Origin: Prochlorococcus sp. AG-363-L02
Lineage (GTDB): Bacteria > Cyanobacteriota > Cyanobacteriia > PCC-6307 > Cyanobiaceae
Assembly: GCA_003280185.1 (NCBI GenBank)
Contig: QCFP01000002.1
Span: 14,024-78,023, forward strand
DNA length: 64,000 nt
Direction of reading: 5' to 3'
The first letter of the stretch is position 1, and each line of letters begins with the position of its first letter. Both the position numbers and the translations under genes were made by a program. This document shows positions 51,235 through 59,563 of the stretch, piece after piece. The notes beneath the pieces are model-generated. The model ran no database searches and was not told the DNA's origin. It saw only the letters and a list, made by a program, of their open reading frames with translations.

Positions 51235-52263
51235 ATGCGAATTGGAATCAATGGATTTGGGCGCATAGGTCGTCTTGTTTTTCGTGCTTTATGGGGTCGA
51301 CCAAATATTGAGTTAGTTCAGATTAATGATCCTGCTGGTGATGCAAAAGTTGCTGCGCATTTGCTTGAGTTTGATTCTGTTCATGGGCGTTGGACTCATT
51401 CGATTCGATCTGACCTGTCTCAAATACTGATTGATGAACATGTTTTGGGCTACGCCCAGGAAAGTGATTTCACCCTTTGCCCATGGAGAGATGCAGGGGT
51501 AGATATTGTCTTGGATTGCTCGGGTAAGAACAAAACTCCAGAAGCCCTTAGCCCGTATTTCGACAAACTCGGGATAAGTAAGGTCATCGTTGCTTGTCCA
51601 GTAACAGGACAAGTTGCAGGAGAAGAAGCACTCAACATCGTCTATGGAATTAACCACAATCTGTATGACCCCAATATTCATCGTGTTGTCACAGCTGCTT
51701 CTTGCACAACTAACTGCTTGGCGCCAATCGTAAAAGTCGTCAATGAAAACTTTGGAATCATGCATGGAGCCATTACCACTCTTCATGACATCACCAATAC
51801 ACAGGTTCCAATTGACTCTTTTAAAAGCGACTTAAGGCGAGCACGCAGCAGTATTCAAAGCCTCATCCCCACTACAACTGGTTCGGCTAAAGCTATAGGA
51901 ATGATTTTCCCCGAGCTTCAAGGCAAATTAAACGGACATGCTGTTCGTGTCCCACTCCTTAATGCTTCTCTCACGGATGCTGTCTTTGAATTAAATCGCA
52001 AAATCTCCGTAGAAGAAGCGAACCAAGCTTTTAAAAGTGCCTCCGAAGGAGATTTGAAAGGCATTCTTGGCTATGAAGAAAGGCCCTTAGTCTCCATTGA
52101 CTACGTCAATGATTCACGCAGTTCAATTATTGATGCTTTGTCCACAATGGTTATAGATGGGAATCAATTAAAAGTTTTTGCCTGGTATGACAATGAATGG
52201 GGTTACAGCTGTCGTATGGCAGACCTAACTTCTTATGTCGTGAATCTAGATAGCAAAGGTTAA
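51235..52263 (+). CDS. gap: ArsJ-associated glyceraldehyde-3-phosphate dehydrogenase
   Basis: About 342 residues with the GAPDH Rossmann start '[13 protein letters not shown]' and the catalytic '[15 protein letters not shown]'. In gap-arsJ operons this enzyme uses arsenate in place of phosphate to make 1-arseno-3-phosphoglycerate, which ArsJ exports. Context (arsR divergent, arsJ 11 bp downstream) supports this role over glycolysis. The ATG at 51235 is chosen because it starts the fold; a TTG at 51226 is also open. Confidence 0.92.
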   Translation: MRIGINGFGRIGRLVFRALWGRPNIELVQINDPAGDAKVAAHLLEFDSVHGRWTHSIRSDLSQILIDEHVLGYAQESDFTLCPWRDAGVDIVLDCSGKNKTPEALSPYFDKLGISKVIVACPVTGQVAGEEALNIVYGINHNLYDPNIHRVVTAASCTTNCLAPIVKVVNENFGIMHGAITTLHDITNTQVPIDSFKSDLRRARSSIQSLIPTTTGSAKAIGMIFPELQGKLNGHAVRVPLLNASLTDAVFELNRKISVEEANQAFKSASEGDLKGILGYEERPLVSIDYVNDSRSSIIDALSTMVIDGNQLKVFAWYDNEWGYSCRMADLTSYVVNLDSKG

Positions 52264-52274
52264 AAGATAACCAA

Positions 52275-53547
52275 ATGAAATTGTCGTCTCTGCAGCAATA
52301 CGGGATCGTCACAGCCAACTATTGGGCGTTCACTCTTACTGATGGCGCTCTGCGTATGTTGGTGGTCTTTCATTTCCATCAGCTTGGATATACAGCTTTA
52401 GAAATTGCTTTTCTTTTTCTCTTTTATGAGTTCTTTGGCATTATTACCAATTTGTATGGCGGCTGGATTGGTGCTCGCTATGGCTTACGACTAACCCTAT
52501 GGGCAGGAACTCTTCTGCAGATAGGTGCTCTACTGATGTTGGTTCCTGTTGCTGCTAGTTGGCCAAAGTTGTTAAGCGTTAGTTATGTCATGGTTGCGCA
52601 AGCAATCAGTGGCATCGCCAAAGACCTCAACAAAATGAGTGCAAAGAGTGCAATCAAAACAGTTGTTCCTGAAACGCCGGAAGAAGAACAGAAAGGTAAA
52701 AAGCAATTATTTAAATGGGTTGCGGTTCTAACAGGTTCCAAAAATGCTCTCAAGGGTGTGGGATTTTTTCTGGGTGGAGTTTTGCTGATTAGTTTTGGTT
52801 TCAATACGGCCGTTGAGCTAATGGCATTTGGCCTGGCTCTGTCTTTTGTTTTGACTCTGGTCTTGCCTGGTGATATGGGGCGTATGAAGGAGAAGCCGAT
52901 GTTTAAAGATCTATTTTCAAAATCCAAAGGGATCAACGCACTTTCTATGGCACGTTTTTTTCTCTTTGGAGCTAGAGATGTGTGGTTTGTCGTTGCATTA
53001 CCTGTTTTTCTAGAGACATCTCTTAACTGGAACTTTTCAGAGATTGGAGCTTTTCTAGGACTATGGGTGATTGGTTACGGCTTTGTGCAGGCTTTAGCGC
53101 CCACTTTAAGAAATGTCTGGGGCAAAAAAATCCAGCCCAGGAGTTTCCACAGTCAAGTTTTGGAGTGCTGTTCTTATTGCAATTCCTGGACTCATCGCTA
53201 TTGCATTGTGGAGGCAGAGTGATCCAGGCATTGCTATTACCGCTGGCTTAATTGCTTTTGGAGTGGTTTTTGCAATGAACTCATCTATCCATTCCTACAT
53301 GGTATTGGCTTATACGGATGCAGACAGCGTGAGTCTGAATGTTGGTTTCTATTACATGGCGAATGCAGCTGGCAGGCTTCTTGGAACATTGCTTTCAGGA
53401 GCTTTATTTGTTCTTGGAGAAAATGCATCTCTCGGGATGCAACTTTGTTTATGGTGCTCCAGTTTACTCGTGCTCTTCTCATGGCTAAGCAGCTTACGTC
53501 TACCAGCATTAATTAACTCTGTATCGCTTAAAGGAAGTTCGATATAA
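52275..53547 (+). pseudogene. arsJ: Organoarsenical MFS exporter ArsJ, frameshifted at an A7 run
   Basis: The frame from ATG 52275 reads as ArsJ (MKLSSLQQYGIVTANYWAFT...) up to '...LRNVWGKK'. It then leaves frame and stops at 53222. From the A7 run at 53124-53130 the next frame continues as a normal transporter end ('STVKFWSAVLIAIPGLIAIA', '...SLRLPALI') to 53547. Removing one A restores a 423-residue protein with about 12 membrane segments, the family length. Either the gene is inactive, or expression depends on slippage at the A run, or the assembly has an extra A. Confidence 0.85.
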
Positions 53548-53590
53548 GTCCATAATCAAATGATTTTAAATCTTTATATAGCCAATAAAA

Positions 53591-53616
53591 AGAGGGGTTA
53601 AATACCCCTCTTAAAA
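53591..53616. terminator. Bidirectional terminator between arsJ and pstS
   Basis: AGAGGGG (53591-53597) pairs with CCCCTCT (53605-53611) around TTAAATA, with A-rich sequence before and TTAAAAATTTT after. It separates the convergent arsJ and pstS genes and could serve both. Confidence 0.85.
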
Positions 53617-53659
53617 ATTTTGGAGTTGATGAAAGCTCCTATTAAATTGATCCTAAAAC

Positions 53660-54661
53660 TCAGTTTCCAATTCTATTTACGGCAGCGCGTGCCTTATTAA
53701 GGATGTCACCCTTCAGAGGAACAAATCCAAGTGTAGGAGCTTTGTTTTGAGCTTTATCGCTAAGTAGATAGTTTAAGGTCTCTTGGATGGCTTTTGTTTT
53801 AGAGCCATTGCCTGTTTCATAAGCTAGCACCCAAGTCAGAGTAGCAATTGGATAGGCACCTTTTGCAGTTGGATTTGGATTTTTACCTGCAAGATTTCGA
53901 TCCAATCTGATTCCATTAAGAGCAGTGGCACCTGCCTTAGTACTGGGTTTTAAGAATTCACCTGAAAGATTTTGTAGGGCGGCTGCCTTGATATTCCCTT
54001 TTATGTAGGACTGGTTGACGTAACCGATGGCTCCAGGTGTTTGTCTGATTACACCTGCGACCCCTGCGTTGCCTTTACCTCCCACACCCGCTGGCCATTT
54101 CACAGATTTACCAGTACCTAGAGACCATTCACTGGAGTCATTTGAGAAAGCTTGCATTGAATTGGTAAAAGCTTTGGTCGTTCCTGAGCCATCAGAACGA
54201 TGGACCCAAGTGAGTTTTCCAGTAGGACAACCGAGTTCACTCCAGTCTTTGATGTTGCCCATTGCGACTCTGACCGCTTGGAGTTGGGTCAACTTAAGAT
54301 CACAATCTGCTTTGTTGTAGCCAAAGGCGATTGTGCCTCCCACCATAGGAATTTGAACTAGGCCACGAGTGACTTTGGCGATGTCTTTCGCTTTCATCGG
54401 ATCATCCGAGGCCCCAAAATCCACGGTTTCATCAATAAAAGCTTTGCGTCCAGAGCCCGAACCAATGGCTTGATAATTAACCTTTGGCCCGCCAGATTTA
54501 GCTAGATCAGAAAACCAGCGTGTGTAAACCTTTGCGGGGAAGGTTGCACCTGCACCATTTAGGCGACCACTGGAGGTTGAATCAGAAGACCCACAAGCAA
54601 ATAGTCCTGTGCTAGTGGCAAGGACAGAAGAGAAAATGAAAGCCTTCTTTGCGAAGGACAT
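53660..54661 (-). CDS. pstS: Phosphate-binding protein PstS
   Basis: A 333-residue periplasmic binding lipoprotein: N-terminal hydrophobic stretch with lipobox ending at Cys23 ('STGLFACGSSD'). Phosphate-contacting segments 'GAGATFPAKVY', 'IGSGSGRKAF' and 'HRSDGSGTTKAF' are present. It delivers phosphate to PstCAB, which is not in this window. Being packed with arsR-gap-arsJ suggests a role when arsenate competes with phosphate. An AT-rich palindrome 33 bp upstream resembles the arsR operator half-sites. Confidence 0.93.
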   Translation of the reverse strand: MSFAKKAFIFSSVLATSTGLFACGSSDSTSSGRLNGAGATFPAKVYTRWFSDLAKSGGPKVNYQAIGSGSGRKAFIDETVDFGASDDPMKAKDIAKVTRGLVQIPMVGGTIAFGYNKADCDLKLTQLQAVRVAMGNIKDWSELGCPTGKLTWVHRSDGSGTTKAFTNSMQAFSNDSSEWSLGTGKSVKWPAGVGGKGNAGVAGVIRQTPGAIGYVNQSYIKGNIKAAALQNLSGEFLKPSTKAGATALNGIRLDRNLAGKNPNPTAKGAYPIATLTWVLAYETGNGSKTKAIQETLNYLLSDKAQNKAPTLGFVPLKGDILNKARAAVNRIGN

Positions 54662-54693
54662 TGGCTTAGAAGCTTTGGCTGCTTACTTATACT

Positions 54694-54718
54694 AATCAAA
54701 TAATATTGATTTAATCAA
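54694..54718 (-). promoter_or_regulatory. Nested palindromes upstream of pstS
   Basis: AATCAA, six bases, TTGATT (54694-54711) overlaps TTGATTTAATCAA (54706-54718). The TCAA/TTGA half-sites resemble those of the arsR operator at 51156. It is 33 bp before the pstS ATG. ArsR control is possible; no clear Pho box was seen. Confidence 0.4.
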
Positions 54719-54806
54719 GTTTTATTGATGCATTCTCGGTCTTGGGGAAATAAGGAAGGTTTTTAGACGCATCCCATCACTTTTAGACCCTTCTTTCCTT
54801 TGAAAA

Positions 54807-54937
54807 TGTGTGAATAGTGTGTGAATGGATTTTGCAAATTCCTTGTAATCGCTTTCCCTCACTCAAATGCACTTGTTCATTAGCCAATAAGAAATGTCAG
54901 TCATACCAATGGATCTCGGCGAATTTTTTGCTAGTAT
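54807..54937 (-). repeat. EVE-site repeat copy 4
   Basis: Left repeats TGTGTGAATAG and TGTGTGAATGG (54807-54828), the same family as the right repeats of copy 3. Core TTCATTAGCCAATA at 54876-54889, then a single half-unit TTGCTAGTAT (54928-54937) and GAGGCTG...TTTAAGCCC. Minus strand reads MTDISYWLMNKCI then stop. The right side is closely similar to copy 6. Confidence 0.78.
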
Positions 54938-54983
54938 GAGGCTGCTTTTGGGTGTTTAAGCCCTAGGGAAAGCCTACTTTCCT

Positions 54984-55325
54984 TTAATTACACTCCATTT
55001 TAAAACCAGAGCCACATGGGCTTGCTTCTGCTCCTTTTGGAGTGCTAATCAAAAAGCCTCCACCACTCAAATCTCCGTAATAATCAAGTTTCAAACCTAG
55101 CAATAAACTAATTTGTTCTGATGGAGCAAATAGGGTTACTCCATCAGTTCTGGCAACAGGAATGCCAGTAAGTTTTCCTGGTCTTAAACGAATATATAAC
55201 CAGCCTTCACCAAAACGATCAGGTAATAAATCAATATGCATTTCACCAGGAGTTCCTCCAAATGCAGATTGTCTAATTAATTCAGCAGTAGCAGTTTTGG
55301 AAATAGTTAAGTTGCCAGGAATCAT
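54984..55325 (-). CDS. IscA/HesB-like protein, cassette 4
   Basis: A 113-residue protein with the HesB fold pattern 'LTISKTATAELIRQ', 'LKLDYYGDLSGGGFLIS' and the terminal 'SPCGSGFKMECN'. A-type Fe-S carriers have three cysteines (one central, then CxC). Here the central Cys is not seen and the C-terminal pair reads C-G-S, with one more Cys near the end. It may therefore not carry a cluster in the usual way. Confidence 0.7.
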   Translation of the reverse strand: MIPGNLTISKTATAELIRQSAFGGTPGEMHIDLLPDRFGEGWLYIRLRPGKLTGIPVARTDGVTLFAPSEQISLLLGLKLDYYGDLSGGGFLISTPKGAEASPCGSGFKMECN

Positions 55326-55451
55326 TTAGCTCTACTTATTGGTATTTATTTTAGATTAAATGAATTACTTTGGGAGCACTCGTTCACCAGTTCTTCCCTA
55401 GCCTTTTCGGTTGAAGGGTTAAGTAGTCCATTATTAATGAGGAGAGAAGAC

Positions 55452-55473
55452 CCAGTGTAAAACCAGTGTGGCG
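55452..55473. repeat. Isolated tandem 11-bp repeat within cassette 4
   Basis: CCAGTGTAAAA and CCAGTGTGGCG at 55452-55473, with the same 11-bp period as the EVE-site arm repeats. No core follows at 47 bp. It may be a relic of another insertion, or chance. Confidence 0.35.
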
Positions 55474-55499
55474 AGAATTCCCGCTCCAAAACCAAAGAC

Positions 55500-55589
55500 T
55501 CAGCTCAAGTTGAGCATTTGATAGTTGCTAAGCCCGAAACGCTTTTGAATTGCCTTAGCAGCTTTCTTGTCCACCTCGATTAAATTCAT
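55500..55589 (-). CDS. 29-residue micro-protein, cassette 4
   Basis: MNLIEVDKKAAKAIQKRFGL then SNYQMLNLS. Its ATG (55589-55587) overlaps the TGA of the upstream 73-residue gene (ATGA). The chain is a basic amphipathic helix. Nothing similar is known to me. The coupling argues that it is translated. Confidence 0.4.
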   Translation of the reverse strand: MNLIEVDKKAAKAIQKRFGLSNYQMLNLS

Positions 55590-55807
55590 TTTTTGCTGTT
55601 CTTCTTTTTTCTGGTTAGTGCATCATTTTCTAATGTTGTATTTATTAAGCCTTGGTAATCACCACCAGCTGAAGCAATACCAAACATGACGACAAAACCT
55701 ACTCCAGCAATAATCGTTACGATCCAAGTACCTGTTCCCATATTGAGAGGCATTGCGAATAATGGATATGGCATTTTGCGATTATTCAATATAGAAATCC
55801 TAGGCAT
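55586..55807 (-). CDS. Small single-span membrane protein, cassette 4
   Basis: Up to 73 residues with one clear membrane segment ('GTWIVTIIAGVGFVVMFGIA', residues about 26-45) and a Lys-rich C-terminus. Internal ATGs (MPYPLFAM or MPLNMGTG) are possible starts. It is coupled to a 29-residue ORF downstream. No function recognised. Confidence 0.58.
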   Translation of the reverse strand: MPRISILNNRKMPYPLFAMPLNMGTGTWIVTIIAGVGFVVMFGIASAGGDYQGLINTTLENDALTRKKKNSKK

Positions 55808-55874
55808 TTTCTTAACCTAGGCAAAGAAAAAATGAACAGACATATATCGATGCTGAGAAGGATGGTTTTGTGAC

Positions 55875-56246
55875 TTAATCAGCAAACATTGCATCTACTG
55901 ATAACTCTCTTCTTGTCTCTGGCGATGGATATTGCCTGTAATACAAGACCATTCCACCACTCAGAGCTATTGCAATCAGTATCCAAGCAATTAAGGATTT
56001 CTTTTTGCTAGGAGCCTTTAGCTTCATTGCTCTTGGTTTGCTTCGCATCTCAGGGAAACAGCTAGTCACTTGGATGAGATCCCAGATCTCATCTCGGTCA
56101 TATGAAGACAAATCTTTCCCTGGGACCCCACTCCCTTCTTGTAACCCTTGGGCTTTCATTTTTGCTCTTATTAATGCTTTCCTCTGATCACTAGACATCG
56201 ACTTGAAGCGCTCTTTCCTGTCTTCATTGCTCTCTTTATTTGCCAT
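55875..56246 (-). CDS. C-terminally anchored small protein, cassette 4
   Basis: A 123-residue protein with a charged, helical N-terminal region (MANKESNEDRKERFKSMSSD) and one membrane segment near residues 84-103 ('SLIAWILIAIALSGGMVLYY'). The C-terminus after it is short. It follows the alkyltransferase-like gene by 9 bp. No family recognised. Confidence 0.62.
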   Translation of the reverse strand: MANKESNEDRKERFKSMSSDQRKALIRAKMKAQGLQEGSGVPGKDLSSYDRDEIWDLIQVTSCFPEMRSKPRAMKLKAPSKKKSLIAWILIAIALSGGMVLYYRQYPSPETRRELSVDAMFAD

Positions 56247-56255
56247 ATCGTCTTT

Positions 56256-56597
56256 CTATTCCGAATCTTTAAATAGATCTGGTTTCCATAAATACCTGCG
56301 CAGTTGAATCTTTAATTCCTGATCTATAACAATACCTTCGCGTTTCAATAAATCTATTTGGACCCAGTCAGTTCCCTCTCGACCAATACTCATTGATACT
56401 TTTCCTTTGGCATTTATGACTCGATGCCAAGGGATTGTGGAGGGCAAGCGCAATCTCTTTAAGGACCATCCAATTTGCCGTGCACATCCATAGGCACCTA
56501 TCAACTCAGCTATTTGCCCATAGGTAGCGACTTGACCAAATGGTATCTGTGAAACAGTTTCATACACCCGCAAATCAAAAGACTTTTTCCCTGTCAT
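56256..56597 (-). CDS. atl: Alkyltransferase-like protein (ATL), cassette 4
   Basis: About 113 residues of the MGMT C-terminal DNA-binding domain: 'VYETVSQIPFGQVATYGQIA', 'GCARQIGWSLKRL' and 'STIPWHRVINAKGKVS'. The alkyl-accepting Cys of PCHRV is replaced by Trp (PWHRV), the mark of ATL proteins. These flag O6-alkylguanine for nucleotide excision repair instead of repairing it. The ATG at 56597 (MTGKKSF) is preferred because the upstream small ORF ends at 56602. Confidence 0.86.
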   Translation of the reverse strand: MTGKKSFDLRVYETVSQIPFGQVATYGQIAELIGAYGCARQIGWSLKRLRLPSTIPWHRVINAKGKVSMSIGREGTDWVQIDLLKREGIVIDQELKIQLRRYLWKPDLFKDSE

Positions 56598-56601
56598 CTC
56601 A

Positions 56602-56724
56602 TTAGGTCTCCCAGTCGACACCATCGTCATCTTCGTCGTATTCATAATTCAGTAGAGAGTTCTCATCTTTGTCTTTTTTCTCTTCTTTATTAGTAAGAGG
56701 CATTTCTTCTTCCATTTTCACCAT
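56602..56724 (-). CDS. 40-residue acidic micro-protein, cassette 4
   Basis: MVKMEEEMPLTNKEEKKDKD, ending in a run of Asp/Glu (YDEDDDGVDWET). It stops 5 bp before the ATL start. The composition is extreme (highly charged). It could be a disordered partner or an accidental ORF. No homologue known. Confidence 0.35.
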   Translation of the reverse strand: MVKMEEEMPLTNKEEKKDKDENSLLNYEYDEDDDGVDWET

Positions 56725-56730
56725 TTCTCT

Positions 56731-56862
56731 AGTTTGGATAAAGTTTGGATAGAAATTTCTGATTCGCTGAGATCGGGTGCTATCACCTAAAGGGAACTTT
56801 TCATTAGCCAGTAGGAAATATCATTCATAGCAATCGATTCCGAGGAAAATTTTTACTAAAAT
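56731..56862 (-). repeat. EVE-site repeat copy 5
   Basis: Left repeats AGTTTGGATAA and AGTTTGGATAG (56731-56752). The core TTCATTAGCCAGTA is at 56800-56813, and a degenerate right half-unit TTACTAAAAT at 56853-56862. The minus strand reads MNDISYWLMKSSL then stop. It separates cassette 4 from the zinc cassette. Confidence 0.75.
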
Positions 56863-57024
56863 TAGCGTTTTTCTGGCGTTCGAACCAGAGACATGGTTGC
56901 TTGTTCTTCTCTATTGATAGTCGTTTTGGGTGGTCAGAAGCAATGTTCTCAGGAAGATCTTTTTATTCTCAGTAAACGTTTGCGAAGTTTGTCTTGAGGA
57001 GGGGATAATAAAATACGAGGGAAA

Positions 57025-57037
57025 GATAACGATTATC
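57025..57037 (+). promoter_or_regulatory. Zur-type box upstream of the zinc GTPase
   Basis: GATAA-CGA-TTATC, a perfect 5-3-5 palindrome (57025-57037), followed by ATT as in Zur sites. It is 34 bp before the GTPase ATG. The same form occurs between znuC and znuA. Confidence 0.82.
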
Positions 57038-57070
57038 ATTCTTAAGGATGTTTTGTTTGGCTTGAAAGGT

Positions 57071-58453
57071 ATGAACAGTACCCAAAAAATACCCGTCACT
57101 ATCCTTACTGGATTCCTTGGTTCTGGAAAGACGACTCTACTGAACCGAATTCTGAGCGAAGAGCATGGTAAGCGAATCGCCGTCATCGAAAATGAATATG
57201 GTGAAGTCGGTATTGATCAGGGGCTGGTGATCAATGCCGACGAAGAGGTCTTTGAAATGTCCAATGGTTGCATTTGCTGCACTGTTCGAGGAGATCTCAT
57301 TCGCGTACTTGGCAACCTCATGAAGAGACGCGATAAGTTCGACTATGTATTGGTTGAGACCACGGGGCTTGCTGACCCCGGTCCTGTTGCTCAAACATTC
57401 TTCATGGACGATGAAATCCGTTCAGAATTTTCACTCGATGGGATCGTTACGCTTGTTGATGCAGCTCATATTGATCAGCAACTGGGACGCAGTGATGAGA
57501 GCTCCGAGCAGGTTGCATTTGCCGACGTACTGGTTCTGAACAAAACTGATCTCGTTTCTGATGAGTCGCTCGATACTCTTGAAGCACGACTACGTGAAAT
57601 GAACCGTATGGCGCGTGTCGTACGTAGTAAGCAAGCAGATGTCTCTGTTGATACTGTTCTAAACCTCGGTGCTTTTGACCTTGACCAGGTTTTGGAGCGC
57701 CGCCCCAGCTTCCTAGAACCAGAGTATCCATTTGAGTGGACGGGTGTTTTTCAACTTGAGCCTGGTTGTTACGAAGTTAGTCTCGAAGAGGGGCCTGACC
57801 CGATGATGTCTCTCGTCGTTGTAGCTGACCAAGGCACAGACGAAGAATCTCTCAATGAAGGTGCAGAATCATGTGTGCGACTTTACGCTGAACCTGGTGA
57901 ACTCCTACATCCAGGTGACAAAATTCCACTGAACAAGCATGTGATCCTTCAGCTGCAGTCCGAGGGTCGTAAGTCGTTCTCGCTTGAAGTTGAGAAATCT
58001 GGGCATCTTGGTTTATTCACTCAGCACACGGCCGAGGAATTCGATATCAAAGTGAAGAGCTTGGATCCTTCATTTGCTCATGAAGTAAGTAATGACAAGA
58101 GCAACTTTGTAATCCTTCCAAAAACAGAGAAAACTTGGGTAGCACAACACGAACACGATGATGAAGTGGGTTCAATTGCTATCGAGCGATTAGGTGATGT
58201 CGACCCTGAAAAGCTCAACTCTTGGCTGAGCAAACTCCTTGCTGAAAAAGGTGTAGACCTCTTTCGAATGAAGGGCTTCCTCAGTTTTGGAGAGGAGTCA
58301 CGACGAATAGTTTTTCAAGGTGTACATATGCTCTTCACCTCACAGCCTGATAGGGAGTGGGGTAATGAACCTCGCCGAAATCAACTCGTGTTCATCGGTC
58401 GGAACCTTGATGAAGATGCCTTGCAAAGTGGGTTCGACAAATGCCTGACATAA
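57071..58453 (+). CDS. COG0523 (CobW/ZNG1-type) zinc-regulated GTPase with inserted domain
   Basis: About 460 residues from ATG 57071. Walker A 'GFLGSGKT' at 14-21, the metal-binding 'CICC' at 67-70, 'NKTD' at 157-160, and a CobW C-terminal domain at about 366-460. Between them (about 221-330) is an extra domain, 'FEWTGVFQLEPGCYEVSLEE' ... 'LFTQHTAEEFD', that also occurs in the ZnuA of this cassette. The Zur box upstream supports a zinc allocation role. Its stop overlaps the WD40 gene by 13 bp. Confidence 0.9.
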   Translation: MNSTQKIPVTILTGFLGSGKTTLLNRILSEEHGKRIAVIENEYGEVGIDQGLVINADEEVFEMSNGCICCTVRGDLIRVLGNLMKRRDKFDYVLVETTGLADPGPVAQTFFMDDEIRSEFSLDGIVTLVDAAHIDQQLGRSDESSEQVAFADVLVLNKTDLVSDESLDTLEARLREMNRMARVVRSKQADVSVDTVLNLGAFDLDQVLERRPSFLEPEYPFEWTGVFQLEPGCYEVSLEEGPDPMMSLVVVADQGTDEESLNEGAESCVRLYAEPGELLHPGDKIPLNKHVILQLQSEGRKSFSLEVEKSGHLGLFTQHTAEEFDIKVKSLDPSFAHEVSNDKSNFVILPKTEKTWVAQHEHDDEVGSIAIERLGDVDPEKLNSWLSKLLAEKGVDLFRMKGFLSFGEESRRIVFQGVHMLFTSQPDREWGNEPRRNQLVFIGRNLDEDALQSGFDKCLT

Positions 58454-59520
58454 GAGAACTCGGCCCTCAGGGTCGGGGTATGTTTCACGAGGGGTGGAGT
58501 ACTGAAGTCGCCGATTATGTAATTGTTTGCGGATGGGCACTAGAGGGTAAGGCTTTTTTAGTGGGTGATGCTGCAGGGGGCCTTTATGCCTTTGAAGGCA
58601 AGTCTGGAACCACCCTTTGGCATCGAAAGGAAGTCCATGAAGGTGGCTTACTTGCGATGTCCATTCATCCAGATGGACATATTTTTGCTACTGCAGGTCA
58701 GGATGGACGTGTTCTGATTTGGAAAAGTAAAGAAGGTGAGTCCAATAAGGCATTGGAACTCGGTAAAGGATGGGTTGAACATCTCCAATGGTCACCAGAT
58801 GGACAATTCTTAGCCGTAGTCTTTTCGCAGTACGTCTATGTTTTTGGTGCTGATGGAGAAGAACATTGGCGCTCAGATAAACATCCTAGTACTGTCAGCG
58901 CGATTGCTTGGTCAAAATCGAATGAATTAGCAACTGCATGCTACGGCCGAGTCACTTTTTATGATGTAATTCGTGACCAGGTCAATCAGAAGCTGGAATG
59001 GCAAGGCTCACTCGTGTCGATGGTGCTTAGCCCTGATGGCGACATTGTGGCTTGCGGTAGTCAAGACAATTCTGTTCATTTCTGGAGACGTTCAACTGCG
59101 CAAGATGCTGAGATGACTGGGTATCCAGGCAAGCCAAGTCAACTAGCATTTGATCAAACCGGCACGGTTCTTGCCACTGGAGGAGGTGAACGAATAACAG
59201 TTTGGAGTTTTCAAGGTAATGGTCCTGAAGGAACGGTACCAGGAGAGTTAGATCTTCATATTGGAGCGATTTCCAGCCTCGCTTTCTCCAATCGAGGGTC
59301 ACTATTAGCCTCTGGATCAAGGGATGGTTCGGTTTTTGTTTGGCTTCTCCAGAAGAATGGTCATGGTGAGGCACTTGGCGGTGCATTCGTAGGAGGCCGT
59401 GTCGAAGCAATTGCCTGGCGACCTGATGACTGTGCTCTAGCAGCCGTTAATGCAAACGGAGGAATTAATGTTTGGGATTTTAAAAATCGCATAAAAACAT
59501 CTCCCAAAGGATTTTCATAA
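58441..59520 (+). CDS. WD40-repeat protein in the zinc cassette
   Basis: A 359-residue beta-propeller of about seven WD40 blades; clear repeats include 'LAMSIHPDGHIFATAGQDGR', 'LVSMVLSPDGDIVACGSQDN' and 'SSLAFSNRGSLLASGSRDGS'. There is no signal peptide, so it is probably cytosolic. The ATG lies inside the last codons of the GTPase gene, so the two are translationally coupled and share the Zur box. It may scaffold a zinc-transfer complex; this is inferred from the pairing only. Confidence 0.87.
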   Translation: MPDIRELGPQGRGMFHEGWSTEVADYVIVCGWALEGKAFLVGDAAGGLYAFEGKSGTTLWHRKEVHEGGLLAMSIHPDGHIFATAGQDGRVLIWKSKEGESNKALELGKGWVEHLQWSPDGQFLAVVFSQYVYVFGADGEEHWRSDKHPSTVSAIAWSKSNELATACYGRVTFYDVIRDQVNQKLEWQGSLVSMVLSPDGDIVACGSQDNSVHFWRRSTAQDAEMTGYPGKPSQLAFDQTGTVLATGGGERITVWSFQGNGPEGTVPGELDLHIGAISSLAFSNRGSLLASGSRDGSVFVWLLQKNGHGEALGGAFVGGRVEAIAWRPDDCALAAVNANGGINVWDFKNRIKTSPKGFS

Positions 59521-59563
59521 ATCGAATACAACTGCGAAATCGTCGTTCTGCTCCAACCTTGTT

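Noticed and set aside
56875..56890. GGCGTTCGAACCAGAG looked like a tRNA T-arm
   Set aside because: No acceptor stem, D-arm or anticodon arm can be built around it. No tRNA was found elsewhere in the window, so the array is not a tRNA-site island as far as visible.
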